This document shows, one piece after another, positions 9,501-17,548 of a DNA stretch of 64,000 nt. The notes beneath the pieces were generated by a model. The model did not search any database. It was not told where the DNA came from and saw only the letters and a list, made by a program, of their open reading frames with translations. Source of the DNA: Brevibacterium limosum (GTDB lineage: Bacteria > Actinomycetota > Actinomycetes > Actinomycetales > Brevibacteriaceae); NCBI RefSeq assembly GCF_011617705.1, contig NZ_CP050154.1:3968001-4032000 (forward strand). Direction: 5' to 3'. The stretch's first letter is position 1; each line of letters starts with the position of its first letter. The position numbers and the translations under genes were made by a program.

Positions 9501-9982
9501 ATGCGGTCGAGTCGCTGCTGCCACTCGGGTTTCTGCGCGCGTCGAGGCGGCGACCACCCTCCCCAACGACTCGTCTGCTGCCCGCCCGGATCGGCGATTG
9601 CGGTCGAACTGTCGGCGGTCGGGTCGGCTTCGCCCGGCCGGCGAATGGAACCGGCGTCCAGGATCGCCGATGTCCGCAGCTCCAGCATCTGCTGGTTGTT
9701 GACGATGAGCACGGCCACACAGTGTTTGCAGTAGCCGCCGACCGGGCAGGTGCAGTCGGTGCCCAGGATCTCGCAGGGCTCTTCTTCGTCGTCGAAGACG
9801 ATGGTGGTCTGGTAGAGCCCACCGGATCCGGCGACATCGGCGACGAGCTCCCGCTCTGCTTCGTGCCAGGCCACCCCCAGCACTTGCCCGATCCTCGCGT
9901 AGTCGCTGCCGCGCGCGAAGGTGCCGGGATCGGCGAGGCTTCTCAGCTCCTCCGTCGGCACGATTGTCATGGCTCGATCCAT
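6509..9982 (-). CDS. SNF2-family DEAD/DEAH helicase with SWIM zinc finger
   Basis: 1157 residues. A SWIM zinc finger near residue 80 (CTCPVGGYCKH, CxC...CxH) is followed by a long middle region and a SNF2 ATPase: motif I DDMGLGKTLQT (about 718), motif II DEAQ rather than DEAH, GTPMEN (motif III), and C-terminal motifs GGFGLTLTEADYV and DRTHRIGQ (about 1097). This is the standard bacterial SWIM-SNF2 translocase layout. The cellular role is usually unknown; a DNA- or transcription-complex remodelling function is likely. Start is ATG 9982 or ATG 9970; neither has a strong ribosome site. It is convergent with the PadR gene. Confidence 0.93.
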   Translation of the reverse strand: MDRAMTIVPTEELRSLADPGTFARGSDYARIGQVLGVAWHEAERELVADVAGSGGLYQTTIVFDDEEEPCEILGTDCTCPVGGYCKHCVAVLIVNNQQMLELRTSAILDAGSIRRPGEADPTADSSTAIADPGGQQTSRWGGWSPPRRAQKPEWQQRLDRIVEASRRSSPKTETVALGFELHRPPQRSYFNRAPSKLKVSELPDEPEPQLYVRPLVPGAKGNWIKGQAGWHWFTSRLNSSRFDADQFEWLYRLVTLDDGLGRPGYSTASSMISLDDFGSPFLWELLGQAADLDIPLVSADKQIEIRLGRQTEFHLDVTRDDADLLLSAALAIDGHSVSARDVRPIGRSGVYSLEMVGKAKAAITLAPLNEPLTPPQRTILNDAAVTRIPATAHEDFFDRILPLLRTPPNRPGGARADGERLISSDGSVDLPVEKSPHLNLQIRYETPGTRSRGKGPTTPTMRLAWSWTYYSPQRTCALVPHHSELSDQVRGRDQKFENAVLRRLRAIDPDAARAESTTLTGIDAATYSTRTLPRIRELDDVEVTVADADAAPDFRELEATPQVSLRTSATDDSDWFDLGIDVTVDGRDIPFVDLFTALAQEQSHLILDDGSFFSLENPAFDRLRELLAEANALDGFSPENPQISRYQTALYDELEDLADDVADDPRWTALMDGLRGLDTIAEVAVPETVNAQLRPYQAEGFRWLAFLREHHLGGILADDMGLGKTLQTLALIDRDRTLRPTDHRPPFLVVAPTSVVANWVLEARKFTPHLNVTAVGETAKKRKRPVAEAVTGADIVVTSYAVMRLDIDEFAGVEWAGVVFDEAQFMKNNQAKTHRAARRLEAPFRLAITGTPMENSLTDVWSLAAITSPGLFPDAKRFKEDYVRPIESGEAPERMDRLRSRLRPFMLRRTKDLVAADLPEKQEQVLTVELEPAHRRLYDTVLQRERKQVLGLLGEFEKNRFAIFRSLTLLRMLALDPGIVTEYADSGITSSKLGVLMSHLGEVRNEDHRALVFSQFTSYLRAVAVELEANGIDYVYLDGSTKDRTTVIEAFREGSAPVFLISLKAGGFGLTLTEADYVFLLDPWWNPAAENQAVDRTHRIGQTRSVMVYRLVAENTIEEKVLVLQTKKAELFTALMDEGSAFSEVISAADIKGLLEG

Positions 9983-10094
9983 GACACCAGTCTTTCATCC
10001 GCCGCTGACACGGGCTGCCCGTGCTCATGCCGCGCAGATCGACCGCCCCGCCGATTCGCTGAGCAGCACTCCCGACCTGGGCTGGGCCCCAACC

Positions 10095-10955
10095 TCACAT
10101 CTCTTCGTGGGTGAGCGGATCCCGGTCCTTCATCCGGCCGCGCTCGAGTCCGGAGATCGCGGCCACCTCGGCGGGGGTGAGGGCGAAGTCGAAGACGTCG
10201 GCGTTGCGGCGCTGGCGGTCGAAGTTCGCCGATTTCGGGATCGGGATGGAACCGACTTCGATATGCCAGCGCAGGACGACCTGGGCCGGGGTCACATCGT
10301 GGGCGGCGGCCGCCTCGGCGATGGGGGTTTCGTCGAACAGTCCCTGGTCACGGTAGAGCGGGGACCAGCTCTCGGTCTGCACGCCGATCGAGCGGTGGAA
10401 GGCGATGAGCTTCTCCTGCGGGAAATACGGGTGGAGCTCGACCTGATTGACGGCCGGTGTGACCCCGGTCTTCTCGACGAGCTCGGCGAGCATCGCCTCG
10501 GTGAAGTTCGAGACGCCGATGGACTTCACGAGCCCGCGTTCACGCAGCTCGATGAGGCCGCGCCAGGTGTCGACGTACTTGCCGACGCTGGGATTGGGCC
10601 AGTGGATGAGGTGGAGGTCGAGGTAGTCGAGGCCGAGCCGGGCCAGGGATTCCTCGGTGCTGGCGATGGCCTCGTCGAAGCCGTGGTGGCGACCGGGGAT
10701 CTTGCTCGTGACGAACAGATCCTCGCGTGGGGCGCCGGTGTTCACGATGGCCTCGCCGACCTCGCGCTCGTTCTCGTAGTTGACCGCCGTGTCGAGGAGG
10801 CAGTAGCCGTTGTCGATGCCCGATTCGATCGCGTCGATGCCGTCCTCGCCCGTCATCGCGTAGATGCCGAGCCCGAGCTGCGGGATCGCGCGACCGTCGT
10901 TGAGGTCGAGGGTGGGGATGATGGCTGGGGTGGTGTAGTCAGCTGAGTTGGCCAT
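10095..10955 (-). CDS. Aldo/keto reductase
   Basis: 286 residues, the usual length. The catalytic tetrad is visible: Asp in LLDTAVNYENE with Tyr, Lys in VTSKIPG, His in LIHWPNP. The NADPH-binding C-terminal signature IPIPKSANFDRQRRN is present. Most similar in style to 2,5-diketo-D-gluconate reductase-type AKRs. A TAGGCT -10 lies 6 bases before the ATG, so the message is probably leaderless. It is divergent from the ArsB-like transporter. The natural substrate is unknown. Confidence 0.92.
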   Translation of the reverse strand: MANSADYTTPAIIPTLDLNDGRAIPQLGLGIYAMTGEDGIDAIESGIDNGYCLLDTAVNYENEREVGEAIVNTGAPREDLFVTSKIPGRHHGFDEAIASTEESLARLGLDYLDLHLIHWPNPSVGKYVDTWRGLIELRERGLVKSIGVSNFTEAMLAELVEKTGVTPAVNQVELHPYFPQEKLIAFHRSIGVQTESWSPLYRDQGLFDETPIAEAAAAHDVTPAQVVLRWHIEVGSIPIPKSANFDRQRRNADVFDFALTPAEVAAISGLERGRMKDRDPLTHEEM

Positions 10956-11023
10956 GGTCCCAGCCTATGTCCGCCGAGGTGGAGCTGGCCAGGGTCGTCA
11001 CCGAAGTGCCGTACTCTGCAGGT
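10956..11023. promoter_or_regulatory. Divergent pair of leaderless promoters
   Basis: On the minus strand TAGGCT (10967-10962) is 6 bases from the aldo/keto reductase ATG. On the plus strand TACTCT (11012-11017) is 6 bases from the GTG at 11024. Both fit a TANNNT -10 with transcription starting at the start codon. No strong -35 hexamers were seen. Confidence 0.45.
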
Positions 11024-12205
11024 GTGCGCGAACGCCAACGGAAACCCTTCTCTCTGCGATGGAACGTCATCGTGCCCTGGACGCTCGTGACGGTCGCGGT
11101 CCTCACGATCGTCAGCGGGGGCCTGCCGGGCGCTGACGTCGTCGCGCTTGCTGAGACGACGGGCCCCGTCCTCATTTTCGTCATCGCGATGACGATCGTC
11201 GCCGAGCTCGCCAGCGCCGCAGGCGTGTTCTCGGTCGTCGCCGAACGCCTGGCTGTGTGGGGGCGGGGACGACGCGTGTTGCTGTGGGTGTTCGTTCTGG
11301 CGATGATCACGCTGAGCACGGCGTTCATGTCCTTGGACACGACGGCGGTGCTCATCACCCCGGTCATTGTGGTCCTGGCCCGGCACGTCGGCGTCTCTCC
11401 GCTGCCATACGCCCTCGCCACCGTGTGGCTGGCCAACACCGCTTCGCTGTTTCTGCCAGTGTCGAATCTGACAAACCTGCTGGCCGCGGACGCCCTCGGG
11501 GGTACGCCGCTGGGCTTCCTCGCCGAGTTCTGGGCTCCGGCTCTCGCGGCGGTGCTCATCACCGTCGTCGCGCTCACTCTCATCCACCGCAGGAGTCTGG
11601 CGGGCCGCTACGAGCTCGCGGGGACGACCGCGATTCCCGACCGGCGCCTGCTCATCATTGCAGCCGTGGTCGTCGCCGTGCTGTTGCCGATGCTCGTTTC
11701 CGGAGTTCCTGTCGCACTCGTCGCCGGTGTCGCGGCACTCGTGCTCGTCGCGGTCTTCGCCTTCCGCAGGCGCAGCGTCCTCACGCTGCGCCTCATTCCC
11801 TGGCAGACCATGGGGATCGCAGCGAGTCTGTTCGTCATCGTCGAGGCGATCCACGTGCAGGGTTATGACACGGTTCTCGGCACCGCGGTCGGTCAGGGTC
11901 AGGGCGTGCTCGACCTGCTGCGGATCGCGGGCATCGGAGCCCTCGGCGCGAATGCGGTCAACAATCTGCCGGCCTACCTCAGCCTCTCTGCATTTGCGGA
12001 CACACCTCTGCGGCTCGGAGCCCTGCTCATCGGCGTGAATCTCGCCCCGCTCATCAGTCCGTGGGGGTCGCTGGCCACTCTGCTGTGGCACCACAGGCTC
12101 ACAGCGATGAGCGTCGAGATCTCTTGGCGGAGGTTCGCAGTGCTCGGACTCGGCCTGAGTCTCGTGCTCGTGCCGGTGACGACCCTGGCACTGTGGCTGG
12201 GATGA
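11024..12205 (+). CDS. ArsB/NhaD-type (SLC13-like) anion or sodium transporter
   Basis: 393 residues from the GTG at 11024; about 11 TM helices. The conserved SLDTTAVLITP-like stretch and NTASLFLPVSNLTNLL match the ArsB/NhaD ion-transporter superfamily, with a second inverted half near ALGANAVNNLPAYLSL. An ATG at 10967 would add 19 residues but has no ribosome site and would overlap the promoter region, whereas TACTCT lies 6 bases before the GTG. Exported ion (arsenite, citrate-like anions or Na+/H+) is not identifiable; there are no ars genes nearby. Confidence 0.82.
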   Translation: MRERQRKPFSLRWNVIVPWTLVTVAVLTIVSGGLPGADVVALAETTGPVLIFVIAMTIVAELASAAGVFSVVAERLAVWGRGRRVLLWVFVLAMITLSTAFMSLDTTAVLITPVIVVLARHVGVSPLPYALATVWLANTASLFLPVSNLTNLLAADALGGTPLGFLAEFWAPALAAVLITVVALTLIHRRSLAGRYELAGTTAIPDRRLLIIAAVVVAVLLPMLVSGVPVALVAGVAALVLVAVFAFRRRSVLTLRLIPWQTMGIAASLFVIVEAIHVQGYDTVLGTAVGQGQGVLDLLRIAGIGALGANAVNNLPAYLSLSAFADTPLRLGALLIGVNLAPLISPWGSLATLLWHHRLTAMSVEISWRRFAVLGLGLSLVLVPVTTLALWLG

Positions 12206-12240
12206 CGGCGTTCAGGCCCGGGACCAGCAAGGCGGTGCCG

Positions 12241-12630
12241 TCAGTCCTCGATGAGCCTCGCGAGCCCGGCGGGGGCAGTGTTGCGGTAGGAGTCGGCGAG
12301 GACGTCACGCAGCTCTGCATCGCTCAGCTGCTCGACATCGAGACCGATCCACCCGGTCGGACCCAGGTACATCGGCACGAACGAGTCCGGTCGCTCGAGC
12401 ATCACCTCGGCGTCCAGGGGATCGAGGAGGACGAGGATGCCGTGCGGGTGCTGCATGACCTCACCGGACGCGTCCTTGCGGGCTGCGCCGAAATAGGCGA
12501 AGACCTTCTTCGTGAAGAAAGTCGGCCGTCCGTGGGAGACTTTCTCCTTTGCCTCGGGGAGGCTCAATGCGATGGTCCGGAACCGCTCGAGCACCGGATC
12601 GTCGTCGTCGAACATCTGCGGATGCGCCAT
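12241..12630 (-). CDS. MmcQ/YjbR family protein
   Basis: 129 residues. The pattern LERFRTIALSLPEAKEKVSHGRP..F, KVFAYFG and GPTGWIGLDV is characteristic of MmcQ/YjbR (DUF419) proteins, a CyaY-like DNA-binding fold of unknown function. The ATG at 12630 is preceded at 6 bases by TATCGT (12642-12637), so it is probably leaderless; a longer reading to 12786 is rejected. It converges with the ArsB-like transporter. Confidence 0.88.
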   Translation of the reverse strand: MAHPQMFDDDDPVLERFRTIALSLPEAKEKVSHGRPTFFTKKVFAYFGAARKDASGEVMQHPHGILVLLDPLDAEVMLERPDSFVPMYLGPTGWIGLDVEQLSDAELRDVLADSYRNTAPAGLARLIED

Positions 12631-12736
12631 GACCCCACGATACGCACCCTGTGGGATTCTCAGACGAGCCCGGCTGGGATTTTTCCGTCGAGTGCGTTGA
12701 TGACCACATATGTGTTGGGGTGAGCCTCCCAAACAG

Positions 12737-12771
12737 TTCTGGTCCGACCGAAGGTTCCGGTCGGACCAGAA
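12737..12771 (-). terminator. Perfect 14-bp stem-loop between co-directional genes
   Basis: Arms TTCTGGTCCGACCG and CGGTCGGACCAGAA pair perfectly across a 7-base loop. It lies just past the stop of the first sodium:solute symporter gene. There is no T-run, as is common for actinobacterial terminators. It could work in both directions. Confidence 0.65.
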
Positions 12772-12799
12772 GCTATTCGCGTACAACCGCTGCGACCGG

Positions 12800-14320
12800 T
12801 TATTTGTTCACCACATCGGGTTCATAGCCCTGGGGTCCCTCTCCGGAACCGCTCGTCGCTGGTCTGCCAACTTCTCCGAGAGTCGCTCTACGGCTCCTCC
12901 CGACGAACTCATCTGCCTTCGAGAATTCAGCAGGAGTCGACAACGACACTCCCACATAGAGAACGAGGCTGATGCAGAGGCCGATGAGCACCCTTGTCAC
13001 AGATCCCGCGCCCCAGAACGACGGCAGAGCAATGCCGAGTTCGATGAGGAACCCGTAGAGGATGAAGCCTCCCCCGCCGATGATCGAGGCGATGGCTCCG
13101 GCGGAGTTCGCGCGTCGCCAGAAGAAGCCGAGGACGAGGGGGAAGAACACGCCTGCGGCCAGCATCTCGGAGGCAAGGGCGAGCAGCGTCAGCGCGCTCG
13201 GCAGCTGGACGGCGACGACGAAGCCGATGATCGCAGCCGCCAGAGTGGCGCCCCGGGCGATCCACACCTTCTGCTTCTCCTCGACGTCGCGACGCAGTGC
13301 TTTCGTCGTCAGCTCGGTGAGGTAGAGCGAGGACAGGTTGAGAGTGGTGCAGATCGTCGACATGATCGCCGCTGCGATGCCGATGAAGACGATGACACCG
13401 AAGATCGGCAGGAAATGGCTGGTGGCCAGCGTGGCGACGAGCCCCTGCTCCGGCGGTTCGTTGAACGCCGCGATCGAAGCGATGCCGGCGAAGACGACGA
13501 GGAAGTACAGCGGGAGGAAGTAGACCATCGCATGCACGGTGACGTTCCGCGCCTCCTTCGGAGACTTCGTTGCCTGCAGGCGCTGCCAGGCGGCGGGGTC
13601 GATGGTGAAAGCCAGACCGAAGGCGATGACGTAGCCGAGGTTCGGACCGAAGCCCTCCCACAGGTTGAGGAATGCCGCATCGCGTTTGGCCTCGATCGTC
13701 TGGATGATCGCGTCGGGGCCGCCGGAGACGATGACGGCTCCGACGAAGGTGACGATGAGCCCGAGCATGAAGAATCCGAACTGTGCCGTCTCGGTGAGCA
13801 CGACGGCCCGGAAGCCGCCGATCATCGCATAGGCGAGTGAGAACGCTATGGCGACGGCCACACCCCAGGCGAAGCTGATCTCGAAGAACACCATGAAGAA
13901 GAGGCCGAGGGCGACCATCTGACTCGCACCCCACACGATGAGGTAGATCGCGGTGACGATGGAGAGCACGGTCCCGGCCGTCTTGTTGTACCGCGAAGTC
14001 ATGATCCCGTCCTGGGACAGCAGGCCCGCACGGCGGATGATCGGCCCGAGGAAGAAGAGGGCGATAACGGCGATGACGGTCGGACCGCCGAGCACCCACC
14101 ATGACCCCATCCCCTGGGTGTTCGCCTCATCGACGGAGATGAGGGCCGAGTTGCCGCCGTACCAGGTGGCGACGAATGCCATGGCCAGCATCCAGGCGGG
14201 AATCGTGTTGCCGCCGAGGAAATAGTCGGTTTCGGTGTCGGTGCGTCTCTTGTACAGGGAGACACCGAGCAAAATGAGAAAATAGGCGGCGAGCGCGCCC
14301 ATGAGCCAAAAGGGAGACAC
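12800..14320 (-). CDS. Sodium:solute symporter (SSS family), copy 1
   Basis: 506 residues, about 13 TM helices. SSS-family signatures include WYGGNSALISVDEAN, ALAYAMIGGFRAVVLTE and ASEMLAAGVFFPLVLGFFW. GTG start at 14320 with an AAGGAA ribosome site. It diverges from a VanB-type reductase gene and resembles the second symporter (21545-23029) closely in layout, so it probably imports a related aromatic or heterocyclic acid for this catabolic island. The transported compound is unknown. Confidence 0.9.
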   Translation of the reverse strand: MSPFWLMGALAAYFLILLGVSLYKRRTDTETDYFLGGNTIPAWMLAMAFVATWYGGNSALISVDEANTQGMGSWWVLGGPTVIAVIALFFLGPIIRRAGLLSQDGIMTSRYNKTAGTVLSIVTAIYLIVWGASQMVALGLFFMVFFEISFAWGVAVAIAFSLAYAMIGGFRAVVLTETAQFGFFMLGLIVTFVGAVIVSGGPDAIIQTIEAKRDAAFLNLWEGFGPNLGYVIAFGLAFTIDPAAWQRLQATKSPKEARNVTVHAMVYFLPLYFLVVFAGIASIAAFNEPPEQGLVATLATSHFLPIFGVIVFIGIAAAIMSTICTTLNLSSLYLTELTTKALRRDVEEKQKVWIARGATLAAAIIGFVVAVQLPSALTLLALASEMLAAGVFFPLVLGFFWRRANSAGAIASIIGGGGFILYGFLIELGIALPSFWGAGSVTRVLIGLCISLVLYVGVSLSTPAEFSKADEFVGRSRRATLGEVGRPATSGSGEGPQGYEPDVVNK

Positions 14321-14559
14321 CGTTGTTTCCTTCCGCAGAGGGTTCTGTCACCGTGAACTGAAATGCGGCTGCTCCTTCGCTTCACCACATTCGCCGCTGA
14401 CGGTTGACGCCAACTCTTCTGCGGGGCTGTCGATCGCGACAACTGCGATTCCCAACGGCTGAGAATGCCAGTCGCGGCTCGTTCCCGGCGAGTCCAAACT
14501 GGTGACGTATACGCGGCCCGAGCGACGAAGCGATGAGGCCACTGAAGTCTGGAGGACCA

Positions 14560-15672
14560 ATGACGGCAACCATGCACGGCAGTCCGGCGATCGGTGATTT
14601 CGACGGCATCGATCTCGACATGCTCATCCGTCAGGGGTTCCGTCCAGTGCCCGTCAGCGCCCTCCGCGCACTCACCCCTGAGGTGCTCGGCATCGACCTC
14701 GCCCCTTCCGAGGCGGCTGCCGATTCCGCTCCGGGCTCCCATATCGAGGTGGCAGTTCCCCTGCCGGACGGGCCTGCGATCCGTCACTACTCGCTCCTGG
14801 CCGGACCCGCGGAGTCCCTGCGCGTCGCGGTGCTGCGGGAACACCACAGTCGGGGCGGATCCGCCTGGCTGCACGCGAATCTCGGCTCGTGCACATCCCT
14901 GCTCGTCCGCGGTCCTCGTGACACCTTCGGCTACTCCGGCACCGGTCCCGCGTACTTCGTCGCCGGCGGCATCGGCATCACCCCGCTGACGGCGATGATC
15001 GCCGCGGCAGCTGCGGCAGGCCGTGACTGGCATCTGCTTTACGTCGGGCGTCGGCAGGAATCGATGGCCTTCGCGGATGCTCTCGTCAGGGAGTATGGAT
15101 CGGACAGAGTGACGATCCACATCACCGAGGCGGCCGGACGGCCCGATGCGGTGTCCGCTGCGGAGGACTGGGCGTCGGTCCGCCAAGAACCAACTACCGT
15201 GTACAGTTGCGGTCCCATGCCTCTGATGCGGGCTCTCGAAATCGGTTTCGTGGACCACCCGAGCATCTCTGTGATCTGTGAGGACTTCGACGATGCCAGC
15301 GAACCGGCACGGTCAGCTCCACACCTTGGTGGTACCGCCTCGGCGGGCGCTCCCAGATCCGACCCGCCAACGGACACCGCGCCCGACACCGAGGCTACGG
15401 GAACTGACGAGGACTTCATCGTCGAGCTCGGGGATGGTTCCGAGATCGATGTGCCAGCCGGCTGCACGATCATCGACGCCCTCAACAACGCGGGCGTACG
15501 TACCTTGAGCTCGTGCCAGAAAGGCACTTGCGGCACTTGCGAAACCGTCATCCTCGACGGGCAGGCCGATCACCGGGATTCGGTGCTTTCTGCCGAAGAG
15601 CATATGGCACAGGAGACAATGATGATCTGCGTCTCCCGCGCCTGCGGCAGGCGCATCGCCCTGGACCTCTGA
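14560..15672 (+). CDS. VanB/PDR-type ferredoxin reductase (Rieske/P450 electron supply), copy 1
   Basis: 370 residues. FMN-binding RHYSLL, NAD-binding GGIGITPLTAM, and a C-terminal plant-type [2Fe-2S] domain (SCQKGTCGTCETV ... MMICVSRA). Domain order FMN-NAD-2Fe2S is that of phthalate dioxygenase reductase and vanillate demethylase reductase. A ~45-residue Ser/Thr/Pro/Asp-rich linker (about residues 248-290) separates the reductase from the ferredoxin domain and is absent from copy 2. GGAGG sits 4 bases before the ATG. The likely partner is the P450 or the Rieske oxygenase in the same island. Confidence 0.9.
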   Translation: MTATMHGSPAIGDFDGIDLDMLIRQGFRPVPVSALRALTPEVLGIDLAPSEAAADSAPGSHIEVAVPLPDGPAIRHYSLLAGPAESLRVAVLREHHSRGGSAWLHANLGSCTSLLVRGPRDTFGYSGTGPAYFVAGGIGITPLTAMIAAAAAAGRDWHLLYVGRRQESMAFADALVREYGSDRVTIHITEAAGRPDAVSAAEDWASVRQEPTTVYSCGPMPLMRALEIGFVDHPSISVICEDFDDASEPARSAPHLGGTASAGAPRSDPPTDTAPDTEATGTDEDFIVELGDGSEIDVPAGCTIIDALNNAGVRTLSSCQKGTCGTCETVILDGQADHRDSVLSAEEHMAQETMMICVSRACGRRIALDL

Positions 15673-15696
15673 GACGGCGAACCAGATCTGTGCACA

Positions 15697-15743
15697 CCCG
15701 TGCCCGGTGATGACTGCGATTCGCAGCCGTCACCGGGCACGGG
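15697..15743. terminator. Bidirectional hairpin between convergent genes
   Basis: A perfect 14-bp inverted repeat CCCGTGCCCGGTGA / TCACCGGGCACGGG with a 19-base loop that itself contains TGCG-ATT-CGCA. It lies between the stops of the VanB-type reductase (15672) and the MIO lyase (15749). Confidence 0.75.
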
Positions 15744-15748
15744 ATGTC

Positions 15749-17440
15749 TCAGCTCCGGGCGGCAGAGAGAACTGCACGCTGCTTGACCAACGACGCGGCT
15801 GTGCGCACCTGCGGGTAGAGGACGACATCGCGAGTGAGGTGGGCAATCGTCTTCCCCTGTTCGTCGGGCGCCGATCGCAGCATCGCCGACACCGTCTGCG
15901 CCGTGGTAGACAGGTCGGATTCCGAGACCGAAGTCCCATCGGGCCGCCCGGCCTGCACCCTCAGTTCGAGTGCCTGCACCGACATAAGGAGTTCAACGCC
16001 GACGACAACCTCCACATTGGCAACGATCTGCCGCAGGTGCCGGCCGGCGTTGTTCGCCATCGACACGTGGTCCTCCTGATTCGCCGAGGTGGGGATCGAA
16101 TCAACAGAATCGGGGTGGGCCAGAGTCTTGCAGTCGGAGACAAGCGCGGCGGCGAGGTACTGCGGGAGCATGAAGCCGCAGTCGAGACCGACCTGTTCGG
16201 AGTCGACGAGCATGTCCGGCAGACCCCGGTTGAGCGTGCCGTCGTCGAGGCGAAAGATCCGACGTTCGGTGATATTGCCGATCTCGGTGGCCGCGATCGA
16301 GAGGAAGTCCGCGGCGAAGGCGACATATTCGGCGTGGAAGTTCCCGCCCGAGACTGCCTTGAGGTCGCGGCCCAGATCGGGGAAGACGAGCGGATTGTCC
16401 GTGGCCGCATTGATCTCCCGCTCGATGATCCCGAAAGCGAAGTCGAGGGTGTCGGCGATTGGCCCGAAGACTTGCGGAACGCACCGCAGGGAGTAGGCGT
16501 CCTGGGGCGGTTGGCGCTGCGGGTCGTGGTCCCGATCACCCGTCGTCAGCTGCGAGTCGTTCATGTACTCACGCATCCGCCCGGCGACCTGGAGCTGTCC
16601 CTTTTGGCCCCGCGCCTCGTGGAGCTCGGCGATGAAGGCATCTCCGAAGCCCAACAGCGCCTCGATCGACAGACAGGCGGTGACTTCGGCGGTGTGGAGG
16701 GCGCCCTGCACATCCCAGGCGGCGAGCGCGGTCTGAGCGAGAGAGAAGGATGTGCCGTTGAGGAGTGCGAGTCCGTCTTTGGCGCCGACGGGGATGCGTG
16801 CGATTCCCGCAGCGGCCATTGCCTCATGGCCGGACACGACGCGGCCGTCGAGGATCGCTTCCCCGGAGTTCTCCGGTTCGTCGCTTCCGTCCGGGGCGGT
16901 CGTGAGCACAAGCGCGATATGGGCCAGCGGAATGAGGTCTCCGGAGGCACCGAGCGAGCCGTATTCGGGAACGGCTGGCCACACATCGGCGTTGAGCATG
17001 GCAACAAGACCTTGGACGAGCGCCCACTGGATCGCCGAATGGCCCTGAGTGAGTGAGACGACGCGGATGAACATCGTCGCCCGCACGACCTCCTCGTCCA
17101 CGATTCGGCCCACGCCGGAAGCATCGGCGAGAATAAGCCGCCGGGAGAGTTCGGCGGCATCATCGGCCGAGGGGAAGGCCTGCCGCCCGGCCAGAGAGCC
17201 GAACCCGGTGTTGACCGAGTAGATCGCTTCTACGTGCTCGCCGGCGTGCATGCGGGCAATGACGTCGTCGAGCCATTCACGTGACTTCGCGCAGTGGGCC
17301 TCGACTTCCGGGGCCAGGCGGATACGGCGACGGAATCGTGCGACGTCGATCAGCTGGTCCAAGGTGGCCGGTTCGAGTCCGAGGACGAGATCCTCTCCGG
17401 GGAACTCCTCGCGGGTGCAGGCTGCGGCGGTATCGATCAC
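15749..17440 (-). CDS. Histidine/aromatic amino acid ammonia-lyase family (MIO) enzyme, atypical
   Basis: 563 residues. The MIO-forming Ala165-Ser-Gly triad (GSLGASGDLIPLAH), catalytic Tyr74 (IYSVNTGFG), QDAYSLRC and the HAL-type SANQEDHVSM are all present, so the active-site chemistry should be intact. The position that is His83 in Pseudomonas HAL (LSHAAG) is Asp106 here (LADASG), which suggests a substrate other than plain histidine. GTG start with an AGAGGA ribosome site. It follows the P450 gene on the same strand (108-bp gap), within an island of demethylase-type oxygenases and a HutD-like protein. No hutU or hutI is present in the window. Confidence 0.85.
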   Translation of the reverse strand: MIDTAAACTREEFPGEDLVLGLEPATLDQLIDVARFRRRIRLAPEVEAHCAKSREWLDDVIARMHAGEHVEAIYSVNTGFGSLAGRQAFPSADDAAELSRRLILADASGVGRIVDEEVVRATMFIRVVSLTQGHSAIQWALVQGLVAMLNADVWPAVPEYGSLGASGDLIPLAHIALVLTTAPDGSDEPENSGEAILDGRVVSGHEAMAAAGIARIPVGAKDGLALLNGTSFSLAQTALAAWDVQGALHTAEVTACLSIEALLGFGDAFIAELHEARGQKGQLQVAGRMREYMNDSQLTTGDRDHDPQRQPPQDAYSLRCVPQVFGPIADTLDFAFGIIEREINAATDNPLVFPDLGRDLKAVSGGNFHAEYVAFAADFLSIAATEIGNITERRIFRLDDGTLNRGLPDMLVDSEQVGLDCGFMLPQYLAAALVSDCKTLAHPDSVDSIPTSANQEDHVSMANNAGRHLRQIVANVEVVVGVELLMSVQALELRVQAGRPDGTSVSESDLSTTAQTVSAMLRSAPDEQGKTIAHLTRDVVLYPQVRTAASLVKQRAVLSAARS

Positions 17441-17548
17441 ATCGAGTCCTCTCGTTCGGGTCGGGCTGGTGTCCGTGCGTGGGCATTGTGGCGGTGGGTC
17501 GTCGGAGTCAGCAAATCGTGCTTTTGCCGTTCAAACGACGGTTGGGCG

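Noticed and set aside
12203-12241. GACGGC/GCCGTC pair as a terminator after the ArsB-like gene
   Set aside because: Only 6 bp with a long loop; too weak to call.
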